From assembly GCF_006540305.1 (NCBI RefSeq), contig NZ_BJOR01000001.1, positions 6,262,001-6,326,000 on the forward strand: a stretch of DNA of 64,000 nucleotides, in the 5' to 3' direction. The stretch's first letter is position 1. Each line of letters begins with the position of its first letter. A model generated the notes under the pieces. The model saw only the letters and a program-made list of their open reading frames with translations, was not told the DNA's origin and did no database searches. Position numbers and translations under genes: made by a program. Source of the stretch: Streptomyces sp. 6-11-2 (GTDB lineage Bacteria; Actinomycetota; Actinomycetes; Streptomycetales; Streptomycetaceae). Shown one piece after another: positions 1 to 8,980 of this stretch.

Positions 1-1130
1 TTCTTCGCCTCGTCGACCTTCGCGGAGCCGTCGGTCCTGACCGAGTCGGCGTACGAGGTCAGCTCGTCCTTCGCGAAGCCGTACACGGCCGGCACGGTCT
101 GCAGCGGAACAGCGGTCCCCTCACCGGCGTACACCTGGTCGCCGATGCCCTTCCAGTCGATGGCCATCTGGAGCGCCTTGCGCACGTCCGCGTTGCCCAT
201 CGCGCCCTTCTGGTTCGCGACCACGAGCGTGACGGCCAGGGGCGCGGCACCCGAGTAGAGCTTGCCCGCCGACGACGCCTTCAGCTGTGCCAGCCCGGCC
301 GTCGGCGGACCGTACGTCCCGTCGATCTGGCCCGAGAGCAGGCCGGAGGTGATCGCGGAGTCGTCGGTCAGGAAAGTGAAGTCGATGTTCTTCACCTTCA
401 ACGGCAGCGACTTGTTCCAGTAGCCGTCGTAACGGCTCACGCTGATCGACTGACCCTGCGTCCACTTGCCGTACGTGTAGGGGCCGGTGCACATGACACC
501 GACGCCCGGCGTACCCACCTTCTTGCCGTGTTGCTCGTAGAACTTCTTCTCGACGACGACACCGGCGAAGCTCGCCAGCTCGTCGTTGAAGAGGTAGTCC
601 GGCTTCTTGAGTCTGACGGTCACTTCGTCGGCGCCCGTCTTCGCGATCGAGGCGACGTTCGAGTACAGGTAGCCGTAGAAGCTCGACTTGTCCGTCATGT
701 TGTGCCGCATGCTCCACACGACGTCGTCGGCGGTCATCGGCGAGCCGTCCCAGAAGGTGACGTCGCCGCGCAGCTTGTAGACCCAGGTCTTCGGGTCGGG
801 GTTCGCGTACGAGGTCGCCAGATTGGGCTTGATCCGGAAGTCGGGCGTCTGGGCGAGCAGTGTCTCGCACATGTTCGAGTTGATCATGTTCGGCGTGTAG
901 TCGGCCGACTGGAAGGGGTCGACGGTCCGGGGCTCGCCCTGGAAGACGTTCCAGGTGATCGTGTCGACCGACCCCGAGCCTTTCGGCGTGAAGGTCGTCA
1001 ACGCGTCGGAGGACCCGGTCGCTCCGGTGCCGGAGGTGCCTCCTCCGGAGCAGCCGGCCAGCACCAGGGTGACCGCGGCGGCGACGGCGGCCAGTGCCGT
1101 CGCCCGTCTGCGGGGGCGGAGTGAATACAT
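1..1130 (-). CDS. peptide-type ABC transporter substrate-binding lipoprotein (3' end outside window)
   Basis: Family 5 (SBP_bac_5) extracytoplasmic solute receptor for a dipeptide/oligopeptide-type importer. Translation starts at ATG 1130 (MYSLRPRRRA) and stays open to the left edge, so about 376 residues are visible and the C-terminus is missing. Residues 1-27 are a lipoprotein signal: arginines, a hydrophobic run and the lipobox LAGC with lipidated Cys27. A Gly/Ser-rich spacer follows, then family 5 segments such as FWDGSPMTADDVVWS near residue 125. It lies 14 bp after the ATPase gene and is the last visible gene of the operon. The substrate cannot be read from sequence; the amidohydrolase and C45 enzyme upstream suggest an amide or peptide compound. 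Confidence 0.9.
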   Translation of the reverse strand, partial: MYSLRPRRRATALAAVAAAVTLVLAGCSGGGTSGTGATGSSDALTTFTPKGSGSVDTITWNVFQGEPRTVDPFQSADYTPNMINSNMCETLLAQTPDFRIKPNLATSYANPDPKTWVYKLRGDVTFWDGSPMTADDVVWSMRHNMTDKSSFYGYLYSNVASIAKTGADEVTVRLKKPDYLFNDELASFAGVVVEKKFYEQHGKKVGTPGVGVMCTGPYTYGKWTQGQSISVSRYDGYWNKSLPLKVKNIDFTFLTDDSAITSGLLSGQIDGTYGPPTAGLAQLKASSAGKLYSGAAPLAVTLVVANQKGAMGNADVRKALQMAIDWKGIGDQVYAGEGTAVPLQTVPAVYGFAKDELTSYADSVRTDGSAKVDEAK

Positions 1131-1144
1131 GGCGGAACTCCCGT

Positions 1145-1951
1145 TCAGTGTCGGGCTGTGAGGGCTTCGGGGTCCCACCCGCTGCGAGGGACGCTGTCGC
1201 GCAACAAGCGGGTGTAGGGGTTCTGGGGGTTGTCGAGCACGGCGGCGGTGGGCCCTTGCTCGACGACGGCGCCGTGACGCATGACGATCGTGTCGTCGGT
1301 CACCTGGCGGATGACGGCGAGATCGTGGCTGATGAACAGGTAGCTCACGCCGCGTTTCTGCCGGATGTCCGAGAGCAGATTGAGGATCTGCGCCTGGATC
1401 GAGACATCCAGGGCCGACACGGCCTCGTCGAGGATGAGGATGTCCGGATCGGCGGCGAGCGCGCGAGCGATGGCGACGCGTTGGCGCTGCCCTCCGGAGA
1501 GTGACCTCGGCAGTGCCGCGAGCTGCCGGTCGTCGAGTCCGACGAGCTCGGCGAGTTCGCTCACGCGCTTCCTGGTCCCGTCGCGGCCGAGCCGGAAATG
1601 CACGCCGACGACTTCCGCGAGGCAGTCGCCGACGCGCTGACGGCGGTCGAGCGAGGTGTACGGGTCCTGGAAGACGATCTGGATGTCCCGGCCCCGCTCA
1701 CGGCGACTGCGTGCGGAACGCGCCGGGTGTGTGCGGTCCTCGCCCCGGAACATGATGCGACCGCCGGAGGGACGCTCCAGGCCGATGATCATCCGGGCTG
1801 TGGTCGTCTTTCCGGAGCCGGATTCGCCGACGATGCCGAGGGCTCCGCCCGGGGCCAGGGCGAAGCTCACGTCGGCGACCGCCGTTGCCTCGGCACGCCC
1901 ACGGCCGAAGGTCTTGGTCAGGTGCTCGACCACGAGCAGCGGTTCGGTCAT
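1145..1951 (-). CDS. ABC transporter ATP-binding protein, DppF/OppF-like
   Basis: Cytoplasmic ATPase subunit, 268 residues, of the peptide-type importer. Walker A is GESGSGKTTT at residues 42-51, the signature is LSGGQRQRVAIARAL, Walker B is DILILDEAVSALD and the switch His is in FISHDLAVIR. The C-terminal motif NPQNPYTRLL is typical of the DppF/OppF branch. ATG 1951 is preferred because it overlaps the stop of the preceding ATPase gene in an ATGA (1948-1951), implying translational coupling. Longer upstream extensions in this frame would run through that gene. Confidence 0.92.
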   Translation of the reverse strand: MTEPLLVVEHLTKTFGRGRAEATAVADVSFALAPGGALGIVGESGSGKTTTARMIIGLERPSGGRIMFRGEDRTHPARSARSRRERGRDIQIVFQDPYTSLDRRQRVGDCLAEVVGVHFRLGRDGTRKRVSELAELVGLDDRQLAALPRSLSGGQRQRVAIARALAADPDILILDEAVSALDVSIQAQILNLLSDIRQKRGVSYLFISHDLAVIRQVTDDTIVMRHGAVVEQGPTAAVLDNPQNPYTRLLRDSVPRSGWDPEALTARH

Positions 1952-2970
1952 CGCTGGACCTCCTCGTGCGAAGGGGAGCCGGCGTGCTGCTGCTCCACCA
2001 TCTGTCCGCGCAGGCCGGGCATCCGGACGCACCGGGTCTGCGACGGGCCGATCTGCAGCAGGGGCGGCACTCCTGCCCGGCACCGCTCCTCGGCGAAGCG
2101 GCAGCGCGGCGCGAACGCACAGCCGTCCGGTGCCTCGTAGGCGGTGGTCGGATGACCGGTGATCGCGGGCAGTCGGTCGACGCGTCGGTCGATCTCCGGT
2201 CGTGCCTGCACCAGTGCGGCGGTGTAGGGGTGGAGCGGGTCCTGGTGCAACCGCACCGACGCCTGGCGCTCCATGACCTGGCCGGCGTACAGCACGATCG
2301 TCTCGTCGCACACGGCACCGGCGAGCTCCAGGTCGTGCGTGATGAAGAGCATCGCCATGCCGTACTCGCGCTGCATGCGCCCGAGAATCGCCATCACCTC
2401 CGCCTGGGTGGTGACATCGAGCGCGGTGGTCGGCTCGTCGGCGAGGACGAGCCGGGGTCGCGCGGCCACCGCGGCAGCGATCATCACCCGTTGCAGCAGG
2501 CCGCCGGAGAGCTCGTGGGGGTACTGCCGCAGCCGGCGCTCCGGGTCCCCGATCCCGACCTCGGCGAGCAGTTTCTGTGCGCGCTTGCGTGCAGCGGACT
2601 TCGGCATCCGGTCGTTGGTGCGCATCGCCTCGGTGAGGAAGTCACCGATCGTGCGTACGGGGTTCGTGTGGGCCCGTGCGTCCTGGAAGATCATCGCGAC
2701 GTCCTTCGCCCGATAGGACCGCAGGGCGTCGGGGCGCAGGTCGAACACCTCGGCGCCGTCGAAGCGGACACCGCCCCGGACGTCGGCGCCGTCGGGGAGC
2801 AGGCGTGCGATGGTGCGCACCGTCATCGACTTGCCCGAACCGGACTCGCCGACCAGACCGAGAGTGCTTCCGCTGCCGAGTGAGAACGAGACATCGCGCA
2901 GCACGGTGCGCAACTCGCCCGCGACAGGCAGCCGGACCGTCAGACCGTCGACTTCGAGAAGTGCGTTCAC
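1948..2970 (-). CDS. ABC transporter ATP-binding protein, DppD/OppD-like
   Basis: Second ATPase of the importer, 340 residues from GTG 2970. Walker A is GESGSGKSMT near residue 40, the signature reads LSGGLLQRVMIAAAVA and Walker B is LVLADEPTTALD. The C-terminal oligopeptide_HPY segment (DPLHPYTAALVQARPEIDR) is followed by a Cys cluster (CAFAPRCRFAEERC), as in DppD/OppD proteins. The signature has GLLQR instead of the usual GQRQR or GMRQR, which occurs in this branch. It overlaps both neighbours by 4 bp (ATGA or GTGA), so the two ATPases and the permease are coupled. Confidence 0.92.
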   Translation of the reverse strand: MNALLEVDGLTVRLPVAGELRTVLRDVSFSLGSGSTLGLVGESGSGKSMTVRTIARLLPDGADVRGGVRFDGAEVFDLRPDALRSYRAKDVAMIFQDARAHTNPVRTIGDFLTEAMRTNDRMPKSAARKRAQKLLAEVGIGDPERRLRQYPHELSGGLLQRVMIAAAVAARPRLVLADEPTTALDVTTQAEVMAILGRMQREYGMAMLFITHDLELAGAVCDETIVLYAGQVMERQASVRLHQDPLHPYTAALVQARPEIDRRVDRLPAITGHPTTAYEAPDGCAFAPRCRFAEERCRAGVPPLLQIGPSQTRCVRMPGLRGQMVEQQHAGSPSHEEVQR

Positions 2971-3842
2971 GAGCGTGCCTCCCAGCGTTCCGTGAGCCGG
3001 TCGCCGAGCACGTTCACGGCACCGACGGTGATGACGATGAGTGCGCTGGCGAACAGGGCCTCCTGAGGGTGCTGTTGCAGCACACCGGCCATACCGCTGC
3101 CGACCATCGCGCCCCAGTCCGATGTCGGTGGCTGCACCCCGAGGCCGATGAACGACAGGCCGGCGAAGTCCATCAGGGCGAACCCGAAGGCGAGTGTGGC
3201 GTTGGCGACGATCAACCCGCCCACGTTGGGCAGGATGTGCCGCAAGGCGATTCGCAGCCCGTGCACGCCCTGAACCCGCAGTGCCGCGATGTAGGGCAGT
3301 GAACGCTCTCGCAGCGCAGCGCTCCGCACGATCCGCGCGATGTAGGGGACATAGGCGAGGGACAGCGCCGCGGTGGCGGCCTTCAGACCGGACCCGAACA
3401 GGGCGGTCGCCAGGATCGCCAGCAGCAGCCCCGGGAAGGCGAACACGGCGTCGACGACGCGCACCACCATCTGGTCGAACCAACCGCCGAACCACACGGC
3501 CGCGAGGGCGAGGATCGTCCCGAGGAGAGTCGAGATCATCACGACGAGGAACGGTCCGATCAGCGCGGTCCGGGAGCCGTGGACGAGGCGCGAGAGAAGG
3601 TCCCGCCCGCTTGCGTCGGTTCCCAGCGGATGCGTGCCGCTCGAGCCCTGGTACGCACCGGAGAGGTCGACGGCGTTCGGATCGTGGGGGGCGAGGAGGG
3701 GCGCGAGGACGGCGAAGCAGACGACGAGTCCGAGGGCGGCGACCGCCACCCAACCGGACATGCCGATGGATCTCGTACGACGCGTCGTCCGCGGGCCGGC
3801 CTTGCGGGCTCCGATCCGTCGCACCGCTGCTGTCGTGCTCAT
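2967..3842 (-). CDS. ABC transporter permease, DppC/OppC-like
   Basis: Inner-membrane channel subunit, 291 residues, about six membrane spans. The N-terminal OppC_N segment (first span about residues 28-50) is followed by HPLGTDASGRDLLSRLVHG, the hallmark of DppC/OppC proteins. The EAA loop lies around RVQGVHGLRIALRHILPN, where the ATPases dock. ATG 3842 was chosen because it overlaps the stop of the other permease by ATGA (3839-3842). It pairs with the DppB-like protein to form the heterodimeric pore. Confidence 0.92.
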   Translation of the reverse strand: MSTTAAVRRIGARKAGPRTTRRTRSIGMSGWVAVAALGLVVCFAVLAPLLAPHDPNAVDLSGAYQGSSGTHPLGTDASGRDLLSRLVHGSRTALIGPFLVVMISTLLGTILALAAVWFGGWFDQMVVRVVDAVFAFPGLLLAILATALFGSGLKAATAALSLAYVPYIARIVRSAALRERSLPYIAALRVQGVHGLRIALRHILPNVGGLIVANATLAFGFALMDFAGLSFIGLGVQPPTSDWGAMVGSGMAGVLQQHPQEALFASALIVITVGAVNVLGDRLTERWEARS

Positions 3843-4858
3843 GAGTCCTTCTTCCCGATCGACACGCGCGGGTCGAGCAGTGTGTAGGCGATGTCGATGA
3901 GGGTGTTCAGCACGATGAAGGCGGCGACGTACATCAGGCAGATCGCCTGTACGACGGGGAAGTCCTTCTGCTGCACCGAACTCACGAGGAACTGACCGAG
4001 CCCGCCGAGCTGGAAGACCTGTTCCACGACGACGCTTCCCGCGATCAGGCCCGCGATCGTGAGACCCGCGACGGTGAGCACCGGCATCGCGGCGTTGCGC
4101 ATCACATGTCTGCGTACGACGGCCCCGCGGGGCAGTCCACGGCTGATCGCCGTCTGCACGTGATCGGCCGACAGCTCCTGCCGGATCGCGGTCTGGGCGA
4201 GTCGCGCGACGAACGCGACCGACGCGAACGCGAGCGCGATCGACGGAAGAACCATGTGGTGGACCTCGTCGAGACCCGCACGGCCGGCGCCGAACACCGG
4301 GAACCACTCCAGGTCGACGGCGAACACGATGATCAGCACGACCGCTCCGACGAAGGTCGGCACCGCCATGACGGCCGTCGCGCCGGCCATGGCGGACCGT
4401 GACAACCAGCCGGGCCTGAGGCCGGCGAGGGTGCCGATGGCCAACCCGAGCACCAGGACGATCGCCGCGGCCATGAGGATGAGCAGCGTGGTCGCGAAGG
4501 CGCGGCTTCCGACCAGCGACGCCACCGGTTGGTTGTAGATGATCGATGTTCCGAAGTCGCCGTGCACCACGCCGCCGAGCCACCTCAGGTACTGCTGCCA
4601 GACGGGGTCGTCGAGGTGATACTCGGCCTTGATCGAGGCGACTGCCTCGGGGCTCATGGTGCGACCGTGCGTGAGGTAGGTGAGCGGGCTTCCCGGCGCG
4701 GCGTAGAGCGCTCCGAAGACCACCAGGCTCGCGATGAACAACGTCACCACCAGCCCCACGACGCGAGTGGCGACGAACCGCAGCATCACGCCGCCGGGCC
4801 GCTGCTTCGCCTTCGCCCGCCCTGATCGCACGGGTGCCGTCACGGTCGCGGGGCTCAT
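3839..4858 (-). CDS. ABC transporter permease, DppB/OppB-like
   Basis: Inner-membrane channel subunit, 339 residues, with the DppB/OppB architecture: a first span (about residues 29-51) opening with MLRFVATRVVGLVVTLF, a periplasmic segment, then five spans of the BPD_transp_1 fold. The EAA loop is in SRGLPRGAVVRRHVMRNA. The ATG at 4858 overlaps the amidohydrolase stop by 4 bp. An internal ATG at MLRFVATR would remove about 24 basic residues and is the alternative start. Confidence 0.9.
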   Translation of the reverse strand: MSPATVTAPVRSGRAKAKQRPGGVMLRFVATRVVGLVVTLFIASLVVFGALYAAPGSPLTYLTHGRTMSPEAVASIKAEYHLDDPVWQQYLRWLGGVVHGDFGTSIIYNQPVASLVGSRAFATTLLILMAAAIVLVLGLAIGTLAGLRPGWLSRSAMAGATAVMAVPTFVGAVVLIIVFAVDLEWFPVFGAGRAGLDEVHHMVLPSIALAFASVAFVARLAQTAIRQELSADHVQTAISRGLPRGAVVRRHVMRNAAMPVLTVAGLTIAGLIAGSVVVEQVFQLGGLGQFLVSSVQQKDFPVVQAICLMYVAAFIVLNTLIDIAYTLLDPRVSIGKKDS

Positions 4859-6501
4859 CGGTTCACCCCTGGCTGCGCGTGATGGACCACGCGGCCGCCC
4901 ACGACCGTGCGCAGCACCCGCGTGTCGAGCAGCTCCTCCAGTGGCCGGGTGAAGATGTCCCGGTCGAGAACGATGAAGTCGGCGTACAACCCCTCGGCCA
5001 GACGGCCGTGCAGGTGCTCGGAGCGGCTCGCCCAGGCGGCGTCACGTGTGGCGTGCACGATCGCGTCGGCCAGCGGCAGGGCGTAGTGCGCGATGTTGGC
5101 GGGCAGCGACGGATCGAGTGCCGAACGCCGTGTCGCCGCGATGAACATGTTGGGCAGCGGCGCATGCGGCGACGTGGGGGAGTCGGTGCCGAGCACGAGG
5201 GTGGCTCCGGCATCGGTCATCTCGGGCCACGGGAAGCCGCGGTCGGCCCGCTCGTCGCCGAGCACGCGCCGCCAGTTCTCCTGGATGGCGGGATCGGCGT
5301 GCACGGGCTGCATGCTCGCCGTGATCCCGAGTGCTGCCAGCCGGTCGATGTCCGCCGGGTCGACGACTTCGAGATGTTCGATGCGGTGGCGGCGCTCCTT
5401 GGGGCCGTTGAGGGCGACGGCGTGTTCTACGGCCCCGATCGCGACCCGGATCGCCTCGTCACCGATGGCGTGCAGGGCGACCTGCAGACCGGCCGCGTCC
5501 GCGGCGGCCACCACCGGCGCGAGTTCGGCGAGGCTCCAGATCGGGTCGGCGTTCGTGCCGTTCACGTAGGGCTTTCCGAGGGACGCGGTGCACCCGTCGA
5601 CGGTTCCGTCGACCATGACCTTGATGCCGGTCACGCGCAGGAACGGGGTCGCCCGGTGGGTGGCGAGCTCGACGGCGCGCTCGACCTGGGCGAGGTTCCT
5701 CCCCTCGTCGCCGGTGGGCTGGACGCGCCAGAACGCGGCGATTCGAGTGGTCAGGACGCTCGCCTCATCGGCACGACGCATCGCCTCGTAGTCGCCTTCG
5801 CCCAGCGCCATCTCGGTCGAACCGACGATCCCGGACTCGGCGTACGCCGCGAGGACGACCGCCAGGGCCTCGTCACGGTCGAAGTCAGTGGCGAATCGGT
5901 CGAGTACCGGCCACACGAGGTGGTGCATCGCGGTCTCGTCGACCAGGCCGGTGGCCGCGCCCCGCTCGTCCCGGTGGACCGTTCCTCCCGGTGGCGATGT
6001 CGTGGTGTCGTCGATGCCGGCTTCGGCGAGAGCGGCCGAGTTCAGCCAGATCGAGTGGAAGTCGTAGGCCTGCGCGTAGACGGGCCGGTCGGCGACGACG
6101 GCGTCGAGCATGCCCCGATGGGGTACGCCGCCCGGGATGTCACCGTGTTTCCACCCGGTGGCGAGCACCCGGGGTGCGTCGGGGTTCTCCTCCGCCCACG
6201 TCCGGATGCGCCGCTGGACCTCCTCCACCGTGTTGGCGCCCCACAGATCGACCTGGACCGCCGCCTCACCGGTGCCGATCACGTGCGCATGGCCGTCGAC
6301 GAAGCCGGGGAGGACGGTCGCGCCGTCGAGGTCGTGGATGAGGGCATCCGGTCCGGCCACACGCGCTGCGGTGGCCCCGTCGCCGACGTAGGTGAGCCGG
6401 TCGCCCACCACCACGAGCGAGTCGGCCCACGGGCGTTGGCCGGAGGTGAAGATCCGGGCGTTGCGGTAGAGATGAGCGGGCATGGTCGTGTCCTTGTCCA
6501 T
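4855..6501 (-). CDS. amidohydrolase family 3 protein, YtcJ-like
   Basis: Metal-dependent hydrolase, 548 residues, of the YtcJ/amidohydrolase_3 group. The N-terminal strand segment carries GFVDGHAHVIGTG, the HxH metal motif near residue 75. Later metal or catalytic positions are in LQVALHAIGDEAI, RIEHLEVVDP and LVLGTDSPTSPHAPLP. The C-terminus (LAEGLYADFIVLDRDIF) is the usual composite sandwich. The substrate is unknown; being in an operon with a peptide-type importer and a C45 enzyme, it probably opens an imported amide or cyclic compound. ATG 6501 (MDKDTT) or ATG 6483 (MPAHLY) could start it. It ends in a 4-bp overlap with the permease gene. Confidence 0.88.
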   Translation of the reverse strand: MDKDTTMPAHLYRNARIFTSGQRPWADSLVVVGDRLTYVGDGATAARVAGPDALIHDLDGATVLPGFVDGHAHVIGTGEAAVQVDLWGANTVEEVQRRIRTWAEENPDAPRVLATGWKHGDIPGGVPHRGMLDAVVADRPVYAQAYDFHSIWLNSAALAEAGIDDTTTSPPGGTVHRDERGAATGLVDETAMHHLVWPVLDRFATDFDRDEALAVVLAAYAESGIVGSTEMALGEGDYEAMRRADEASVLTTRIAAFWRVQPTGDEGRNLAQVERAVELATHRATPFLRVTGIKVMVDGTVDGCTASLGKPYVNGTNADPIWSLAELAPVVAAADAAGLQVALHAIGDEAIRVAIGAVEHAVALNGPKERRHRIEHLEVVDPADIDRLAALGITASMQPVHADPAIQENWRRVLGDERADRGFPWPEMTDAGATLVLGTDSPTSPHAPLPNMFIAATRRSALDPSLPANIAHYALPLADAIVHATRDAAWASRSEHLHGRLAEGLYADFIVLDRDIFTRPLEELLDTRVLRTVVGGRVVHHAQPGVNR

Positions 6502-6509
6502 CGGGTTCC

Positions 6510-7580
6510 TCAGAAACGGTCGAGACCCTCACGGGCCGCAGCGTCGGGGTCGCCTGCCCGGTACTCGAGGGCAACGCCGGGAAGGTCGAGAGAGGCCGTG
6601 AACAAGGTGCTCCACTGTTCGTGGCCCGGCTGGGAATCGTCGGCACGGACGCACACCACCGCGGCGGCACCGTCACCGCCGCAGAAGGCGGCCGCGCGCT
6701 CCGGCGCGGAGCGGCCGGTCATGCCGCCGCGCACAGCGCGCGCGTGGTGGTACCGCTCGGCCGACACCGATTCCGGAGTGCTGGTGTCACCGCCGGCGAG
6801 GCCGGGGTCGAGAAAGTGATTGGTGTGGATGAGCCAGCCGTCCGCACCGGGTCGCACCATGGCGAATCCGGCCGGTGACATCTCGATGGACGCTGCTGCG
6901 GAGTGGCCGTCCCGGTAGGTCGCGACGGTCAGCACGGTGGACGCGCTCACGGTCGCGGAGGCGACGATGTCGCGGGCCTCCGCCACCGTGGCCGCCTCCT
7001 CGAGGACGCGACGCGCGACAGCGTGGACGGGCACACCGCCGGCGGCGTTGTCCGAGCGGTGGTGCAGGATGTTGAAATGCAGGCCGAGGCCGGCGTCGTT
7101 CACCCCGATCTTCGCGGCCGTGCCGAACTCGGTGAAGAGCTTCACCCGGCGTCGTGTTCCGGTCACGAGCGACAGCAGCAGACCGTCCGGCGTGAGCGAG
7201 TCGTGCCAGTCCCATGTCTGGATCGTCTCGGGCGGTCCGCCGGAGAGCGGTGTGTGCACGGCGGTTGTGCACTCGCCCTTGCCGGGCGCGGCGGCCAGTA
7301 CTTCGGTCCGTGCGCCGACCGCTGCCACCTGCCATGGCTCGATTCCTGATGCCTCGGCGATTCCGTCGGACTCCTCGGCCAGAGCCGGATACCAGTCGCG
7401 CAAGGCGCCATGGCTGTGGGCGACGATGTCGCGGACGGTCGTCTCCGAGATGCCCAGAACCCTGAAATGCGCCAGGTAGCGGGCGCTGACGTCACGCACC
7501 TGGTCCGCGTACCGCGTGCCGATCTCGCGTCCACGGTCGCGGGAGTCGGTGGTGGTCGTGCGCAGTGTGTGCAGCTTCAT
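6510..7580 (-). CDS. C45 family autoproteolytic acyltransferase/hydrolase (isopenicillin-N acyltransferase-like)
   Basis: Ntn-hydrolase-fold protein, 356 residues, of the acyl-CoA:6-aminopenicillanate acyltransferase family (peptidase C45). The family self-cleaves before a catalytic Cys; here that is Cys104 in GKGECTTAVHT, close to Cys103 of the fungal enzyme. QTWDWHDSLTPDG follows, a conserved substrate-pocket segment. ATG 7580 (MKLHTLRTTT) was preferred to an in-frame start at 7637, which would run toward the operator. It is the first gene of the minus operon, 8 bp before the amidohydrolase. It probably hydrolyses an acyl amide or peptide rather than making penicillin. Confidence 0.85.
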   Translation of the reverse strand: MKLHTLRTTTTDSRDRGREIGTRYADQVRDVSARYLAHFRVLGISETTVRDIVAHSHGALRDWYPALAEESDGIAEASGIEPWQVAAVGARTEVLAAAPGKGECTTAVHTPLSGGPPETIQTWDWHDSLTPDGLLLSLVTGTRRRVKLFTEFGTAAKIGVNDAGLGLHFNILHHRSDNAAGGVPVHAVARRVLEEAATVAEARDIVASATVSASTVLTVATYRDGHSAAASIEMSPAGFAMVRPGADGWLIHTNHFLDPGLAGGDTSTPESVSAERYHHARAVRGGMTGRSAPERAAAFCGGDGAAAVVCVRADDSQPGHEQWSTLFTASLDLPGVALEYRAGDPDAAAREGLDRF

Positions 7581-7649
7581 GGTGTTGCTGTGCGACCTTT
7601 GCTTGTGAGGCCCGTCACGGTGAGGGGCGGGCGACACGCTAGGTAGGTA

Positions 7650-7657
7650 AAACGTTT
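7650..7657. promoter_or_regulatory. LacI-family operator candidate AAACGTTT
   Basis: Perfect 8-bp palindrome with central CG, set in an unusually A/T-rich stretch (7648-7664) of the 193-bp divergent region between the C45 gene and the LacI-family regulator. LacI/GalR proteins bind palindromes with a central CG step. The position would let one regulator control the seven-gene minus operon and its own gene. Assignment is from symmetry and location only. Confidence 0.55.
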
Positions 7658-7773
7658 AATACAATGGTGTTTGTCGTGTCACTTTCTGCTTTTCTGCCGC
7701 CCCGGCGTGCGTCGGCGACCACGGTCCGGCGGCCTGGGGGAGCAGCGAAAGGTACGTACCAAGGAGGGGTGTC

Positions 7774-8838
7774 GTGGCTCGATCGAAGGGCGTCACCATT
7801 CGCGATGTCGCCCAGCGCGCGGGTGTCTCCATCGCGGCGGTCTCGATGGCGCTCAATGGCACCGGGACGCTGAGCGCGGCCACGCGGCTGCGCGTCCGGG
7901 CCGTCGCCCAGGAGATGGAGTACCAGGCCGATGCCCTCGCGCGCGGTCTGCGACGTTCGTCGGTCGGGGCGATCGGCCTCGTCATGCGATCGCTGGACGC
8001 GCTGGGTGAGTACGCGCCGCGGGGCGTCGACGTGTTCACTCGCTACATCGGTGCCGCTTCGGCACAGGCGATGGACCGCGGACTCAGTGTGATGCTCGTG
8101 CCCGACCCGACCAAGCGGCCGACACCACCACTGGCGCTGTCACTCGACGGCTACATCGTGACGATGCCGCACGTGGACGATCCGGTGATCGATCTCCTCG
8201 AACGGCGCGGGATCCCGTACGTGACGCTGGGACGCGATCCCAGCCGCCCGGATTTCACCGACTGGGCCACCGAGGACGACGGCTCCAGCTTCGGGCGCAT
8301 CTACGAGCACTTCGCCGCATCCGGTGCCCGGTCGATCGTGCTGTTGCGCGGAACCGACCCCAACGCGTGGAACATCGACAGCGAGGCGACGTACCGCGCG
8401 TGGTGTGAGAGCGCCGGGATCACGCCGCGCGTCTACACGTCGGCCGAGCGCGCCGGCGAGCGCGGCGGCGAGCGCGGCGGCGAGAACATCGCGCACGCGA
8501 TCGTGGACGACGGGATCCCCGACGCGATCCTGTGCCACACCGGTCGTCAGGCGGCCGGCGTGCTCTCGGGTCTCACGGCGCGCGGCGTCGCCGTGCCCGA
8601 TCGGACGATGCTTGCCGCGGCTTCCGACTCCGAGCACACCCGGCACAGCCGGCCCGCCATCTCGGCAGTCGAACTCCATGCCGCGGAAACGACGTTGGCG
8701 CTGCTCGACCTTCTCCAGGCGCGTATCGCGGGCGAGCCGAGCGCGGGACCGGTCCTGACGACCGCCCGGTTCCGGGTCCGCGCGTCCTCGCGGCGCACCG
8801 ACACGAACGCCCGATGCTCACCGGGCCGGGAGGACTGA
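7774..8838 (+). CDS. LacI/GalR family transcriptional regulator
   Basis: Regulator of 354 residues. The N-terminal helix-turn-helix reads TIRDVAQRAGVSIAAVSMAL (residues 8-27) and is followed by a hinge helix (ADALARGLR) and a periplasmic-binding-protein-like sensor domain. GTG 7774 is preceded by AAGGAGG at 7761-7767. Around residues 228-237 there is a short acidic/basic repeat (ERAGERGGERGGEN), probably a surface-loop expansion. It is divergent from the transport/hydrolase operon and is its likely local repressor; the sensed ligand is unknown. Confidence 0.92.
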   Translation: MARSKGVTIRDVAQRAGVSIAAVSMALNGTGTLSAATRLRVRAVAQEMEYQADALARGLRRSSVGAIGLVMRSLDALGEYAPRGVDVFTRYIGAASAQAMDRGLSVMLVPDPTKRPTPPLALSLDGYIVTMPHVDDPVIDLLERRGIPYVTLGRDPSRPDFTDWATEDDGSSFGRIYEHFAASGARSIVLLRGTDPNAWNIDSEATYRAWCESAGITPRVYTSAERAGERGGERGGENIAHAIVDDGIPDAILCHTGRQAAGVLSGLTARGVAVPDRTMLAAASDSEHTRHSRPAISAVELHAAETTLALLDLLQARIAGEPSAGPVLTTARFRVRASSRRTDTNARCSPGRED

Positions 8839-8920
8839 GACGGATCCCGCCCTGCCGAATGCGCCCTTCGCCCGCACGACTTCGATCCTGGTCGACGCTC
8901 AGGTGAACACGCCCGTCATC

Positions 8921-8955
8921 GGGGAGCTTTGACGTGCCGCGACGCCAAAGACCCC
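8921..8955. terminator. bidirectional terminator hairpin between convergent genes
   Basis: Imperfect inverted repeat: GGGG-AG-CTTTG on the left pairs with CAAAG-A-CCCC on the right around a 14-nt loop. It sits between the 3' ends of the LacI-family gene and the L,D-transpeptidase gene, where a shared terminator is expected. No U-tract, as is common in streptomycetes. Confidence 0.45.
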
Positions 8956-8980
8956 GGTCCTGATTGGGGGTGACGCGGCG

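Noticed and set aside
4834..6819. Open frame of 661 codons on the plus strand
   Set aside because: Antisense to the amidohydrolase gene, which has clear metal motifs and 4-bp overlaps with its operon neighbours.
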